From NCBI GenBank assembly GCA_964036275.1, contig OZ038435.1, forward strand, positions 13,493,634 to 13,557,633: a stretch of DNA of 64,000 nucleotides. Direction: 5' to 3'. The notes below the pieces were generated by a model that was not told where the DNA came from, did not search any database, and saw only the letters and a program-made list of their open reading frames with translations. Of this stretch, positions 40,101-51,295 are shown one piece after another (within the stretch, counting starts at the first letter, position 1; each line of letters starts with the position of its first letter). This DNA is from Litoditis marina (Eukaryota > Nematoda > Chromadorea > Rhabditida > Rhabditidae). The position numbers and the translations under genes are program-made.

Positions 40101-40754
40101 TGACTTGTGGTGTTTCTAACGCACAATTACCTTTTTGAATAGCGAGATAATATTCCTTTGCAGTAACTACATACTACATCACCAGTCTTTCTTAAACTAC
40201 ATACATGAACTGTCAATTACCTCAAGTGAATGTGTACTATTGTACTCAGTTTCCTACAGGACACTTCCGATATTCATTTTTATTCAATACAGCATGGAGA
40301 TTCATTAATAGCAAAGCACACACACATACATTAGCAGTGGAACAAAGGATGGTTGCAGGTGGAAAATAAGGTACGCAATCACGTATAGTAAAATGTGCAG
40401 CACATGCAAACAAAGGAAGAAGAAGCACCCCACGACACACGTTTCCTAGCATATGAGAACTCCATACCTGAAAAACGTAAGTTGCTTTTCCAAAATATGT
40501 CATTATGCAGGAAAGAACGTACTCTCTCCGACTTACTTCAAAATGTCGGTTTGCTTTCGCTTGAAGAGGTCATTCGAAAAAAAATTTACCAGCTAAAATA
40601 GTTTTCCGAAATTTGGTTTAAAAACTGGTCAAAAACCGCTCAGTTTGACGTAAATTGTCTTTATTTAACGATTTAGGCGGTTTTTGAGCCAAAATCACGA
40701 ATTTTGGCCATTTTAATTTTTTTCAAGGGGGGGGGTCGTATCGGGCGGGACCCT
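37147..40754. other. hAT interior: no gene; inverted repeats and a dispersed 25 bp motif
   Basis: No coding region recognised. An imperfect palindrome lies at about 37757-37975 (TATAATTGGG...TTAACTCCT...CCCGTG against CACGGGAGGAGTTAA...CCCAATTATG). A motif of about 25 bp related to ATTCCTACTGAGACTCCTAC occurs on both strands at about 38773, 39019, 39206, 39721 and 39893. The copies at 39206 and 39721 extend to about 55 bp of inverted similarity including AACAGCCTT. Fold-back potential is therefore high, but I see no transposase domain. Confidence 0.55.
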
Positions 40755-40777
40755 GAGCCAATCTCTGCCCGCCCCTG
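40755..40777 (-). repeat. hAT right terminal inverted repeat
   Basis: Read on the minus strand it starts CAGGGGCGGGCAGAGATTGG, identical to the left terminus for 15 bases before a one-base difference. It is preceded on the plus strand by a G9 run (about 40727-40735). Confidence 0.85.
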
Positions 40778-40785
40778 ATTGTGAG

Positions 40786-41195
40786 TCTGGAGCGAGGCAA
40801 TCTGGTAACATCTGAGATTATTCGTTCATTTAATTTGTCGTACTATTCTGGTATCTGGTACATGTAGCCTACCAGATACTTTCTGTGTGCTTGTGTGACG
40901 TGTTCTACGTCGTATCTTGTACGTTCTTCCACGCATGGAGGTTGGAATCTTCAATGTGATGCTGCAACTGGACGTTATCATGGCCATGATACGTTTTCCT
41001 ACGGACCGATTGACGATTGATCGGAGTTTCTTCCTGGAGTGAATATTTTTTCACAGATCGTGCCCTGTTTTTGATTTTGTATGCAATCATTGCGAGAGTG
41101 AGCTGGTTATTCTTTTAACCATGCATGTAAGTGAGAGAGTGAAACTAATGATTAATGCAACTAGTTTTTTTTTTGTGTGAGTGTGGAATTTTGGC
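40786..41195. other. Internal domain of the LTR element, right of hAT: nothing recognised
   Basis: Continues the G/T-rich composition of 35294-37115 after the hAT target duplication. No gene, RNA or repeat recognised. Confidence 0.5.
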
Positions 41196-41460
41196 AATGT
41201 AAGGGATCGTTCGGCTGCCTGTCGCAAGTAGTATTGGATTTCGGTTTATCGCGATGTAAGGGTTAGTTCGACGTCCTGTTGCAAGTAATGTTGTGTGATT
41301 GCGGATGTATAGCAATGTAAGGGATTGTTCGGCCTCCTGTTGCAAGAAGTATTTGTCTTCGGTTTATCGCAATGTAAGGGACGGTGCGGCATCCTGTTGC
41401 AGTAGTATATTGTGTGTAGTGGAAGTATAGCATTGTAAGGGAGTGTTCTCCTGGTGCAGT
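41196..41460. repeat. Tandem repeat, alternating 57 and 61 bp units
   Basis: AATGTAAGGG-type starts occur at 41196, 41253, 41314, 41371 and 41432, spaced 57, 61, 57 and 61 bp. Units share GTAAGGG, TTCGGC or similar, CCTGTTGCAAGTAGTATT and a TATCGC or TATAGCA end. The A/B alternation (TTTCGGTTTATCGC against TGCGGATGTATAGC) shows that a 118 bp dimer was duplicated. Confidence 0.85.
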
Positions 41461-41767
41461 AGTTTATTTGTTGCTGTTTTTGTGTTTTTTTGTTGTTTAA
41501 TTTGTTGTGCAACTGTTGGAGAAAGTGTTCTCATTTGGAAGCAAGTAGTCTGATTGCGTTGTGTGCGATGACTAAAGATGTGTGGACTGAATGTTGAGCA
41601 AAAAGGGAGCAATTGTGAGAAAGTGAGAGTTCTCTAGCGTGCAATGGTAGTGTCGAAGTGTTTCCGAGTGAAATTTCGATTGTGCCGCAAAGTATTTATT
41701 GGATTCGGGTGATTGCTGTATTGCGTAGTTCCATTCAGCTCATCCAAATAGCGGAGCTTTTCTTGCG

Positions 41768-41965
41768 ATGAATCACTTTGCACAAGGTTACCAGCCTTGC
41801 GTGAATGGACATTGGAATCAACAAAAGCAAATTGGTGACGTGAGAGTGAACAATTCGAATGCTATGAATACTTTCTGTCCACATCAGAATGTTCAGAACT
41901 TGAATAATTATGCCGCGAACAATGCTATGCAAAATGGATATGTGGGAGTACGTAAAACACAATAG
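41768..41965 (+). CDS. Short Asn/Gln-rich ORF (65 aa), possible remnant of a gag start
   Basis: ATG-initiated frame of 65 codons in the 3' part of the LTR element, 455 bp before the 3' LTR. Composition is unlike the chance frames around it: rich in Asn and Gln, starting MNHFAQGYQ and including NNYAANNAMQNG. No domain is recognised. Its placement after a long leader, followed only by the polypurine tract and LTR, would fit the beginning of a structural gene whose remainder was deleted. That is inference, and it may be a chance frame. There is no hydrophobic segment and no CCHC knuckle. Confidence 0.3.
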   Translation: MNHFAQGYQPCVNGHWNQQKQIGDVRVNNSNAMNTFCPHQNVQNLNNYAANNAMQNGYVGVRKTQ

Positions 41966-42413
41966 CTTGAAATATAGCTGTTTGAATGGTATTTCCTTCT
42001 GTTTATTGTAGAGTGAGTGAGCAAGTGCAAGTTATTTTTGTGAAAATGTTGTGTGGTGTGAGCGAAAGCAAATTATAGTATATTGTGAACTTAAGTTGAA
42101 TGGAAAAGTGAGCAATTGTTGAGATCAACAAAGTGACTGAATGAGGTTTTATGCAATCACATCATTCAGAGCGATGTGAAGTGAAATGGGACTGTTCGTA
42201 TGTGTTGCTGCTCCGGAACATCGTCCATCTTCGTTCGTCGTCGTGGGGGAGGCTGCTCGACGTCTTCATTTCGCCTCGCAGGCGGTTTTCGTCAGTTCTT
42301 CATGATCAAGTATAGTTTTATAGCAACTTAGCTCTTAGCTTTACTTTTCATTGATAGATCTGTTGTTGTTTTTGACTGTAGCTTCACTTTGTTAGCTGTT
42401 TTTCTTGTGTTTT
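41966..42413. other. 3' untranslated part of the LTR element: no gene
   Basis: G/T-rich DNA between the short ORF and the polypurine tract. No reading frame of note and no repeat recognised. Confidence 0.5.
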
Positions 42414-42420
42414 GGGGGAG
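42414..42420 (+). other. Polypurine tract
   Basis: TTTTGGGGGAG lies immediately before the TGTCGCG start of the 3' LTR, where plus-strand DNA synthesis of an LTR element is primed. Confidence 0.8.
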
Positions 42421-43095
42421 TGTCGCGTACGCGATAGCGAGTATATTGTGATTGTGTCAGCAACGCGCGCTGGCGCAAAGTGAGTGCGCCTTCTCTTGAC
42501 GCACGTCCAATTTGGCTGCGTATCAACGAGTTTTGGCTGCGTATCTTTTCTTTTACGTCGTTGCAATTGGCCTAAAATCTTTAGGTTGGTACCTTTCTGT
42601 CATGTGAGTATGTAGCAAGGAATATGTGAAGGAATGATGCAAATGTGAATGTGAGCAATAACATGTGAAACTGGAATAGCAAAGCGCTCTCCCCTGAGCT
42701 ACTAAGATGATGTAACTAACTGGCAACATTCTGAGATGTTTGTGATTGTAACCAAGTGATGAGAGTAAATTGTTGTGTTTAACATATTAATTATTGCACT
42801 GTTCATAGACAATATAGTATATGAATCCTATGTAATTATATGTTCTGTTCTATATGATTCACACAAAGGCAAGAGTGAAAATGCGCTATGAAGGCAAGGT
42901 TGAATAAACTTGTACGTTATATTTCTCTCTGAGGAATAGGATATCGCCCTGTATCGTGTGTAAAATACCACTGAACCACCGTAGATGCACTGGACAGTCG
43001 GTTTCTTGCCTAGCAAGAGCTGACTTGTCTTCTTTTGACTAATAACAACTTTTGGCTATTATTTGAGCATGCGAACACACGATGCCGGCGCGAAA
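42421..43095 (+). repeat. 3' LTR (675 bp)
   Basis: Same length and sequence as 34607-35281 apart from C at 42702 where the 5' copy has A at 34888. Followed by target duplication ATACT (43096-43100) and then TGTCTGCAAAATACC of the host element. Confidence 0.93.
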
Positions 43096-43666
43096 ATACT
43101 TGTCTGCAAAATACCAGTCAAACAGTACTTCGCAAGTTTATTCTCATTTGGCGCCAATAGGCGCCCGCGTTTGGCGCCGAGTGTCGGCCATGGCGCAATA
43201 GTTGGGGACATGGCAAACCAATATTAAGACAACTGTGCGAAAATTGGGACAATTTCACTCATGAGAACACATATTTTTTAGCTTTTGGCGCCCATTGGCG
43301 CCCGCTAAGCGCCAGACAAAACCTTAAAACACCAAACTCCCCTCACCGAGCTAACTTTCAGGTTCACACAAGTGTGCCAAATTTCAGTCAATTCGGTTCA
43401 GTAGTATTTTCAAACCTATGCGGACACCGGACGAGGGACGAGGGACAACGGAAAATTTCGTAACGACACGGACTCATAACTTTTTGCAAACTTGACCGAT
43501 TTTTCTAATTTTTTCACACAACATATATCTAATAGATGCCTAGCTTTCTCTTTCTTTAAACTTCGAAGATGGTTTTTTTTTGAAGACTTTTGTGGTTTGA
43601 AAGCTGAAAATGGGTGCGCAATGGCCAAACCAAACACAACTCACACGCAGCGCTTCGCGCTGCGCG
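43096..43666. mobile_element. Unclassified element, copy B, right part
   Basis: Starts with the ATACT duplication and corresponds to 32386-32955 of copy A, including the GGCGCC cluster, the second ATGCGGACACCGGACG and the terminal hairpin GCAGCGC-TTC-GCGCTGC. Small indels separate the copies, such as CGCTAAGCGCC against CGCGCCAAGCGCC. Copy B without the insertion is about 1707 bp. CGAT follows at 43667-43670. Confidence 0.88.
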
Positions 43667-44371
43667 CGATTTTTGCCCTACGTGAGAATGAGTGTTCAAA
43701 CTCGATATTTTTGAACTCCCCATACTTGTAGAGACTCAAAAATGTTTATCTTACTTGCATAAGTTGAAACAGCTCCGAAATAATCGAGTGGTGTTGCTAA
43801 CCAAAAACACAGCGAAATTGACGTGAATCGAGTTACGATTTTCGCTTTACGTGAGAATGAGTGTTCAAACTTGATATTTCTGAACTTCCCATACTTGTAG
43901 AGACTCATAAATGTTCATCTTATTTGCATAAGTTGAAACAGCTTCGAAATAATCGAGTGGCGTTGCTAACCAAAAACACAGCCAAATTGACGAGAATCGA
44001 GTTACTATTTTTGCCCTACGTGAGAATTAGTGTTCAAACTCGATATTTTTGAACTTCCCATATTTGTAGAGACTCATAAATGTTCATCTTATTTGCATAG
44101 GTTGAAACAGCTTCGAAATAATCGAGTGGCGTTGCTAACCAAAAACACAGCCAAATTGACGTGAATCGAGTTACGATTTTCGCTTTACGTGAGAATGAGT
44201 GTTCAAACTTGATATTTCTGAACTCCCCATACTCGTAGAGACTCAAAAATGTTTATCTTATTTGCATAAGTCGAAACAGCTTCGAAATAATCGAGTGGTG
44301 TTGCTAACCAAAAACACAGCCAAATTGACGTGAAACGAGTTTCGATTTTTGCCCTACGTGAGAACTAGTGT

Positions 44372-47300
44372 TCAAACTCGATATTTTTGAACTTCCCATA
44401 TTTGTAGAGACTCAAAAATGTTTATCTTATTTGTATAAGTTGAAACAGCTCCGAAATAATCGAGTGGTGTTGCTAACCAAAAACACAGCCAAATTGACGT
44501 GAAACGAGTTACTATTTTTGCCCTACGTGAGAATTAGTGTTCAAACTCGATATTTTTGAACTTCCCATATTTGTAGAGACTCATAAATGTTCATCTTATT
44601 TGCATAAGTTGAAACAGCTCCGAAATAATCGAGTGGTGTTGCTAACCAAAAACACAGCCAAATTGACGTGAAACGAGTTACGATTTTTGCCCTACGTGAG
44701 AACTAGTGTTCAAACTCGATATTTTTGAACTTCCCATATTTGTAGAGACTCAAAAATGTTTATCTTATTTGCATAAGTTGAACCAGCTCCGAAATAATCG
44801 AGTGGTGTTGCTAACCAAAAACACAGCCAAATTGACGTGAATCGAGTTACGATTTTCGCTTTACGTGAGAATGAGTGTTCAAACTGGATATTTCTGAACT
44901 CCCCATACTTGTAGAGACTCAAAAATGCTTATCTTATTTGGATAAGTTAAAACAGCTCCGAAATAATCGAGTGGTGTTGCTAACCAAAAACACAGCCAAA
45001 TTGACGTGAAACGAGTTACTATTTTTGCCCTACGTGAGAATTAGTGTTCAAACTCGATATTTTTGAACTTCCCATATTTGTAGAGACTCATAAATGTTCA
45101 TCTTATTTGCATAAGTTGAAACAGCTCCGAAATAATCGAGTGGTGTTGCTAACCAAAAACACAGCCAAATTGACGTGAAACGAGTTACGATTTTTGCCCT
45201 ACGGGAGAACTAGTGTTCAAACTCGATATTTTTGAACTTCCCATATTTGTAGAGACTCAAAAATGTTTATCTTATTTGCATAAGTTGAACCAGCTCCGAA
45301 ATAATCGAGTGGTGTTGCTAACCAAAAACACAGCCAAATTGACGTGAATCGAGTTATGATTTTTGTCCTACGTGAGAATGAGTGTTCAAACTGGATATTT
45401 CTGAACTCCCCATACTTGTAGAGACTCAAAAATGCTTATCTTATTTGCATAAGTTGAAGCAGCTCCGAAATAATCGAGTGGTGTTGCTAACCAAAAACAC
45501 AGCCAAATTGACGTGAAACGAGTTACTATTTTGCCCTACGTGAGAATTAGTGTTCAAACTCGATATTTTTGAACTCCCCATATTTGTAGAGACTCAAAAA
45601 TGTTTATCTCATTCGCATAAGTTGAAACAGCTCCGAAATAATACAGTGGTGTTGCTAACCAAAAACACAGCCAAATTGACGTGATTCGAGTTACGATTTT
45701 CGCTTTACGTGAGAATGAGTGTTCAAACTTGATATTTCTGAACTCCCCATACTTGTAGAGACTCAAAAATGTTTATGTTATTTGCATAAGTTGAAACAGC
45801 TCCGAAATAATCGAGTGGTGTTGCTAACCAAAAACACAGCCAAATTGACGTGAAACGAGTTACTATTTTTGCCCTACGTGAGAATTAGTGTTCAAACTCG
45901 ATATTTTTGAACTTCCCATATTTGTAGAGACTCATAAATGTTCATCTTATTTGCATAAGTTGAAACAGCTCCGAAATAATCGAGTGGTGTTGCTAACCAA
46001 AAACACAGCCAAATTGACGTGAAACGAGTTACGATTTTTGCCCTACGTGAGAACTAGTGTTCAAACTCGATATTTTTGAACTTCCCATATTTGTAGAGAC
46101 TCAAAAATGTTTATCTTATTTGCATAAGTTGAACCAGCTCCGAAATAATCGAGTGGTGTTGCTAACCAAAAACACAGCCAAATTGACGTGAATCGAGTTA
46201 CGATTTTCGCTTTACGTGAGAATGAGTGTTCAAACTGGATATTTCTGAACTCCCCATACTTGTAGAGACTCAAAAATGCTTATCTTATTTGCATAAGTTG
46301 AAGCAGCTCCGAAATAATCGAGTGGTGTTGCTAACCAAAAACACAGCCAAATTGACGTGAAACGAGTTACTATTTTTGCCCTACGTGAGAATTAGTGTTC
46401 AAACTCGATATTTTTGAACTTCCCATATTTGTAGAGACTCATAAATGTTCATCTTATTTGCATAAGTTGAAACAGCTCCGAAATAATCGAGTGGTGTTGC
46501 TAACCAAAAACACAGCCAAATTGACGTGAAACGAGTTACGATTTTTGCCCTACGGGAGAACTAGTGTTCAAACTCGATATTTTTGAACTTCCCATATTTG
46601 TAGAGACTCAAAAATGTTTATCTTATTTGCATAAGTTGAACCAGCTCCGAAATAATCGAGTGGTGTTGCTAACCAAAAACACAGCCAAATTGACGTGAAT
46701 CGAGTTATGATTTTTGTCCTACGTGAGAATGAGTGTTCAAACTGGATATTTCTGAACTCCCCATACTTGTAGAGACTCAAAAATGCTTATCTTATTTGCA
46801 TAAGTTGAAGCAGCTCCGAAATAATCGAGTGGTGTTGCTAACCAAAAACACAGCCAAATTGACGTGAAACGAGTTACTATTTTGCCCTACGTGAGAATTA
46901 GTGTTCAAACTCGATATTTTTGAACTCCCCATATTTGTAGAGACTCAAAAATGTTTATCTCATTCGCATAAGTTGAAACAGCTCCGAAATAATACAGTGG
47001 TGTTGCTAACCAAAAACACAGCCAAATTGACGTGATTCGAGTTACGATTTTCGCTTTACGTGAGAATGAGTGTTCAAACTTGATATTTCTGAACTCCCCA
47101 TACTTGTAGAGACTCAAAAATGTTTATGTTATTTGCATAAGTTGAAACAGCTCCGAAATAATCGAGTGGTGTTGCTAACCAAAAACACAGCCAAATTGAC
47201 GTGAAACGAGTTACTATTTTTGCCCTACGTGAGAATTAGTGTTCAAACTCGATATTTTTGAACTTCCCATATTTGTAGAGACTCATAAATGTTCATCTTA

Positions 47301-48990
47301 TTTGCATAAGTTGAAACAGCTCCGAAATAATCGAGTGGTGTTGCTAACCAAAAACACAGCCAAATTGACGTGAAACGAGTTACGATTTTTGCCCTACGTG
47401 AGAACTAGTGTTCAAACTCGATATTTTTGAACTTCCCATATTTGTAGAGACTCAAAAATGTTTATCTTATTTGCATAAGTTGAACCAGCTCCGAAATAAT
47501 CGAGTGGTGTTGCTAACCAAAAACACAGCCAAATTGACGTGAATCGAGTTACGATTTTCGCTTTACGTGAGAATGAGTGTTCAAACTGGATATTTCTGAA
47601 CTCCCCATACTTGTAGAGACTCAAAAATGCTTATCTTATTTGCATAAGTTGAAGCAGCTCCGAAATAATCGAGTGGTGTTGCTAACCAAAAACACAGCCA
47701 AATTGACGTGAAACGAGTTACTATTTTTGCCCTACGTGAGAATTAGTGTTCAAACTCGATATTTTTGAACTTCCCATATTTGTAGAGACTCATAAATGTT
47801 CATCTTATTTGCATAAGTTGAAACAGCTCCGAAATAATCGAGTGGTGTTGCTAACCAAAAACACAGCCAAATTGACGTGAAACGAGTTACGATTTTTGCC
47901 CTACGGGAGAACTAGTGTTCAAACTCGATATTTTTGAACTTCCCATATTTGTAGAGACTCAAAAATGTTTATCTTATTTGCATAAGTTGAACCAGCTCCG
48001 AAATAATCGAGTGGTGTTGCTAACCAAAAACACAGCCAAATTGACGTGAATCGAGTTATGATTTTTGTCCTACGTGAGAATGAGTGTTCAAACTGGATAT
48101 TTCTGAACTCCCCATACTTGTAGAGACTCAAAAATGCTTATCTTATTTGCATAAGTTGAAGCAGCTCCGAAATAATCGAGTGGTGTTGCTAACCAAAAAC
48201 ACAGCCAAATTGACGTGAAACGAGTTACTATTTTGCCCTACGTGAGAATTAGTGTTCAAACTCGATATTTTTGAACTCCCCATATTTGTAGAGACTCAAA
48301 AATGTTTATCTCATTCGCATAAGTTGAAACAGCTCCGAAATAATACAGTGGTGTTGCTAACCAAAAACACAGCCAAATTGACGTGATTCGAGTTACGATT
48401 TTCGCTTTACGTGAGAATGAGTGTTCAAACTTGATATTTCTGAACTCCCCATACTTGTAGAGACTCAAAAATGTTTATGTTATTTGCATAAGTTGAAACA
48501 GCTCCGAAATAATCGAGTGGTGTTGCTAACCAAAAACACAGCCAAATTGACGTGAAACGAGTTACTATTTTTGCCCTACGTGAGAATTAGTGTTCAAACT
48601 CGATATTTTTGAACTTCCCATATTTGTAGAGACTCATAAATGTTCATCTTATTTGCATAAGTTGAAACAGCTCCGAAATAATCGAGTGGTGTTGCTAACC
48701 AAAAACACAGCCAAATTGACGTGAAACGAGTTACGATTTTTGCCCTACGGGAGAACTAGTGTTCAAACTCGATATTTTTGAACTTCCCATATTTGTAGAG
48801 ACTCAAAAATGTTTATCTTATTTGCATAAGTTGAACCAGCTCCGAAATAATCGAGTGGTGTTGCTAACCAAAAACACAGCCAAATTGACGTGAATCGAGT
48901 TATGATTTTTGTCCTACGTGAGAATGAGTGTTCAAACTGGATATTTCTGAACTCCCCGTACTTGTAGAGACTCAAAAATGCTTATCTTAT
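44372..48990. repeat. Higher-order repeat: 8-mer, 1351 bp, about 3.4 copies
   Basis: Landmarks repeat at exactly 1351 bp: 44710, 46061, 47412; 45217, 46568, 47919; 45554, 46905, 48256. 1351 is 8x169 minus 1, and the missing base is in a private monomer reading ACTATTTTGCCC (one T fewer). Other private marks are CTACGGGAGAAC and AATACAGTGGTG. The copies appear nearly identical. Confidence 0.92.
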
Positions 48991-51295
48991 TTGCATAAGT
49001 TGAAGCAGCTCCGAAATAATCGAGTGGTGTTGCTAACCAAAAACACAGCCAAATTGACGTGAAACGAGTTACTATTTTGCCCTACGTGAGAATTAGTGTT
49101 CAAACTCGATATTTTTGAACTCCCCATACTTGTAGAGACTCAAAAATGTTTATGTTATTTGCATAAGTTGAAACAGCTCCGAAATAATCGAGTGGTGTTG
49201 CTAACCAAAAACACAGCCAAATTGACGTGAAACGAGTTACGATTTTTGCCCTACGTGAGAACTAGTGTTCAAACTCGATATTTTTGAACTTCCCATATTT
49301 GTAGAGACTCAAAAATGTTTATCTTATTTGCATAAGTTGAACCAGCTCCGAAATAATCGAGTGGTGTTGCTAACCAAAAACACAGCCAAATTGACGTGAA
49401 TCGAGTTACGATTTTCGCTTTACGTGAGAATGAGTGTTCAAACTGGATATTTCTGAACTCCCCATACTTGTAGAGACTCAAAAATGCTTATCTTATTTGC
49501 ATAAGTTGAAGCAGCTCCGAAATAATCGAGTGGTGTTGCTAACCAAAAACACAGCCAAATTGACGTGAAACGAGTTACTATTTTTGCCCTACGTGAGAAT
49601 TAGTGTTCAAACTCGATATTTTTGAACTTCCCATATTTGTAGAGACTCATAAATGTTCATCTTATTTGCATAAGTTGAAACAGCTCCGAAATAATCGAGT
49701 GGTGTTGCTAACCAAAAACACAGCCAAATTGACGTGAAACGAGTTACGATTTTTGCCCTACGGGAGAACTAGTGTTCAAACTCGATATTTTTGAACTTCC
49801 CATATTTGTAGAGACTCAAAAATGTTTATCTTATTTGCATAAGTTGAACCAGCTCCGAAATAATCGAGTGGTGTTGCTAACCAAAAACACAGCCAAATTG
49901 ACGTGAATCGAGTTATGATTTTTGTCCTACGTGAGAATGAGTGTTCAAACTGGATATTTCTGAACTCCCCGTACTTGTAGAGACTCAAAAATGCTTATCT
50001 TATTTGCATAAGTTGAAGCAGCTCCGAAATAATCGAGTGGTGTTGCTAACCAAAAACACAGCCAAATTGACGTGAAACGAGTTACTATTTTGCCCTACGT
50101 GAGAATTAGTGTTCAAACTCGATATTTTTGAACTCCCCATATTTGTAGAGACTCAAAAATGTTTATCTCATTCGCATAAGTTGAAACAGCTCCGAAATAA
50201 TCCAGTGGTGTTGCTAACCAAAAACACAGCCAAATTGACGTGATTCGAGTTACGATTTTCGCTTTACGTGAGAATGAGTGTTCAAACTTGATATTTCTGA
50301 ACTCCCCATACTTGTAGAGACTCAAAAATGTTTATGTTATTTGCATAAGTTGAAACAGCTCCGAAATAATCGAGTGGTGTTGCTAACCAAAAACACAGCC
50401 AAATTGACGTGAAACGAGTTACGATTTTTGCCCTACGGGAGAACTAGTGTTCAAACTCGATATTTTTGAACTTCCCATATTTGTAGAGACTCAAAAATGT
50501 TTATCTTATTTGCATAAGTTGAACCAGCTCCGAAATAATCGAGTGGTGTTGCTAACCAAAAACACAGCCAAATTGACGTGAATCGAGTTATGATTTTTGT
50601 CCTACGTGAGAATGAGTGTTCAAACTGGATATTTCTGAACTCCCCATACTTGTAGAGACTCAAAAATGCTTATCTTATTTGCATAAGTTGAAGCAGCTCC
50701 GAAATAATCGAGTGGTGTCGCTAACCAAAAACACAGCCAAATTGACGTGATTCGAGTTACGATTTTCGCTTTACGTGAGAATGAGTGTTCAAACTTGATA
50801 TTTTTGAACTTCCCATATTTGTAGAGACTCAAAAATGTTTATCTCATTCGCATAAGTTGAAACAGCTCCGAAATAATCCAGTGGTGTTGCTAACCAAAAA
50901 CACAGCCAAATTGACGTGATTCGAGTTACGATTTTCGCTTTACGTGAGAATGAGTGTTCAAACTTGATATTTCTGAACTCCCCATACTTGTAGAGACTCA
51001 AAAATGTTTATGTTATTTGCATAAGTTGAAACAGCTCCGAAATAATCGAGTGGTGTTGCTAACCAAAAACACAGCCAAATTGACGTGAAACGAGTTACTA
51101 TTTTTGCCCTACGTGAGAATTAGTGTTCAAACTCGATATTTTTTAACTCCCCATATTTGTAGAGACTCAAAAATGTTTATCTTCTTTGCATAAGTTGAAA
51201 CAGCTCCGAAATAATCGAGTGGTGTTGCTAACCAAAAACACAGCCAAATTGACGTGAAACGAGTTACTATTTTTGCCCTACGTGAGAATTAGTGT

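Larger units (their letters stand above)
37124..40777. mobile_element. hAT-like DNA transposon, non-autonomous (3654 bp), nested in the LTR element
   Basis: Termini are CAGGGGCGGGCAGAG at 37124 and its exact complement CTCTGCCCGCCCCTG ending at 40777. The match continues as TTGGCTC after one extra base at the right end. The element is flanked by a perfect 8 bp duplication, ATTGTGAG, at 37116-37123 and 40778-40785. A CAGGG-type terminus with an 8 bp duplication is the hAT superfamily signature. Both ends also carry GGGGGGTCGTATCGG in the same direct orientation. The interior shows only frames below about 90 codons and no recognisable hAT transposase, so it is non-autonomous or badly decayed inside despite intact ends. 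Confidence 0.85.
34607..43095 (+). mobile_element. LTR retrotransposon without gag-pol (LARD-like), 8489 bp including nested hAT
   Basis: Two 675 bp direct repeats bound the element and differ at a single position by eye (34888 A, 42702 C). The element is flanked by ATACT at 34602-34606 and 43096-43100. Copy A of the host element retains the unoccupied site CTTCATACTGGTCTGC (ATACT at 32381-32385), which proves the insertion boundaries. TGG-type primer-binding site follows the 5' LTR and GGGGGAG precedes the 3' LTR, giving plus-strand polarity. Without the nested hAT copy and its 8 bp duplication the internal domain is about 3.5 kb. It has no reverse transcriptase, protease, RNase H or integrase. 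It must have been mobilised by proteins of another element. Near-identical LTRs imply a young insertion. Confidence 0.93.

Noticed and set aside
35014..43016. Identical 62-codon minus frames in both LTRs
   Set aside because: Present only because the LTRs are duplicates; no recognisable product.
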